A stretch of DNA of 13,147 bases from an uncultured Collinsella sp. GTDB lineage: Bacteria > Actinomycetota > Coriobacteriia > Coriobacteriales > Coriobacteriaceae. The stretch covers positions 1-13,147 of the forward strand of contig CAUGVQ010000056.1 in NCBI GenBank assembly GCA_959602875.1, read 5' to 3'. The notes under the pieces were generated by a model that was not told where the DNA came from, made no database searches, and worked only from the letters and a program-made list of their open reading frames with translations. Of the stretch, positions 12,918-13,147 are shown one piece after another (positions within the stretch are counted from its first letter, which is position 1; each line of letters starts with the position of its first letter). Made by a program: the position numbers and the translations under genes.

Positions 12918-13147
12918 CTATCCCACCTTCACGATGGGGGCAAACCCCTTCATGAGCTTCTTGGTCTGACCGCTCTTCTCGAAGGTGACCTCGAGCATAT
13001 CGCCCGCCACGCCGATGACCGTACCGGTGCCGAAGGTCTTGTGACTCACCTTATCGCCCACGGCAAACGTCTCGGCACGCTTGGCGGCGTCGGGCCGGCG
13101 CTGCTCGACCACATGGCCGTCCGCACCCATGGGCGTGCGCCGCCGCG
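12918..13147 (-). CDS. pcrA: ATP-dependent DNA helicase PcrA/UvrD, C-terminal part (cut by window edge)
   Basis: Only the last 75 or so residues are visible. The frame stays open through the right edge, so the start lies outside. The end has the PcrA/UvrD C-terminal Tudor-like domain pattern: FAVGDKVSHKTFGTGTVIGV, then LEVTFEKSG, KKLMKGFAPIVKV. In PcrA/UvrD this domain contacts RNA polymerase. The rest of the enzyme is a superfamily 1A 3'-5' helicase for repair and R-loop removal. Upstream of the domain there is a basic, low-complexity linker. The visible ATG at 13128-13130 is internal, not the real start. It is followed after 3 bases by brnQ. Confidence 0.9.
   Translation of the reverse strand, partial: RRRTPMGADGHVVEQRRPDAAKRAETFAVGDKVSHKTFGTGTVIGVAGDMLEVTFEKSGQTKKLMKGFAPIVKVG

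Overview
The window looks like chromosomal DNA from a high-GC anaerobic actinobacterium. A Coriobacteriia member such as Collinsella or Olsenella is my best guess. This is inference from the GC-rich, Ala/Arg/Gly-heavy coding style, nickel-hydrogenase maturation genes, a Tat operon with one TatA-like protein, a family II Mn-dependent pyrophosphatase and a Corynebacterium-type aspartate aminotransferase. No marker gene fixes the genus. Gene density is high and the content is mostly core housekeeping. I see no transposase, integrase, CRISPR array, tRNA or rRNA.

Left part (1-6190), all on the minus strand, read right to left. A TATACT -10 box at 6181 precedes a hairpin-rich leader and a tightly packed set: a PLP-dependent aminotransferase, a single-pass membrane protein of unknown function (ATGA overlap) and a membrane-anchored TPR protein. 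A STAS-domain anti-sigma-factor-antagonist-like protein follows after 100 bases. A second promoter (GTGACG/TATACT, 3161-3190) precedes tatA and tatC, which overlap by one base and end at a UUCG-loop terminator (1597-1618). Then come hypA and hypB, the nickel-insertion pair for [NiFe] hydrogenase. Tat and hyp genes side by side make functional sense, because many periplasm-facing [NiFe] hydrogenases are exported by Tat. No hydrogenase structural gene is in the window.

Middle (6190-7690). Two plus-strand genes diverge from the aminotransferase operon: a lipoprotein with a DUF3221/YobA-like N-terminal domain and an 84-residue protein I do not recognise. They converge on nhaA. Between the converging genes lies a 21-bp inverted repeat with one mismatch and a T-rich loop, the most striking non-coding structure in the window.

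Right part (7686-13147), minus strand: pcrA/uvrD 3' end, brnQ (3 bases after the helicase stop), a ROK-family sugar kinase, ppaC and nhaA. The ROK kinase and ppaC each have an intrinsic terminator. The gap between brnQ and the ROK kinase holds a possible short plus-strand RNA with a T-box-like motif and a tandem GTGAACG repeat.

I found no clear new multi-gene system. The best leads are the aminotransferase/membrane/TPR/STAS cluster, the long-tailed TatA, the inverted repeat and the possible orphan RNA.
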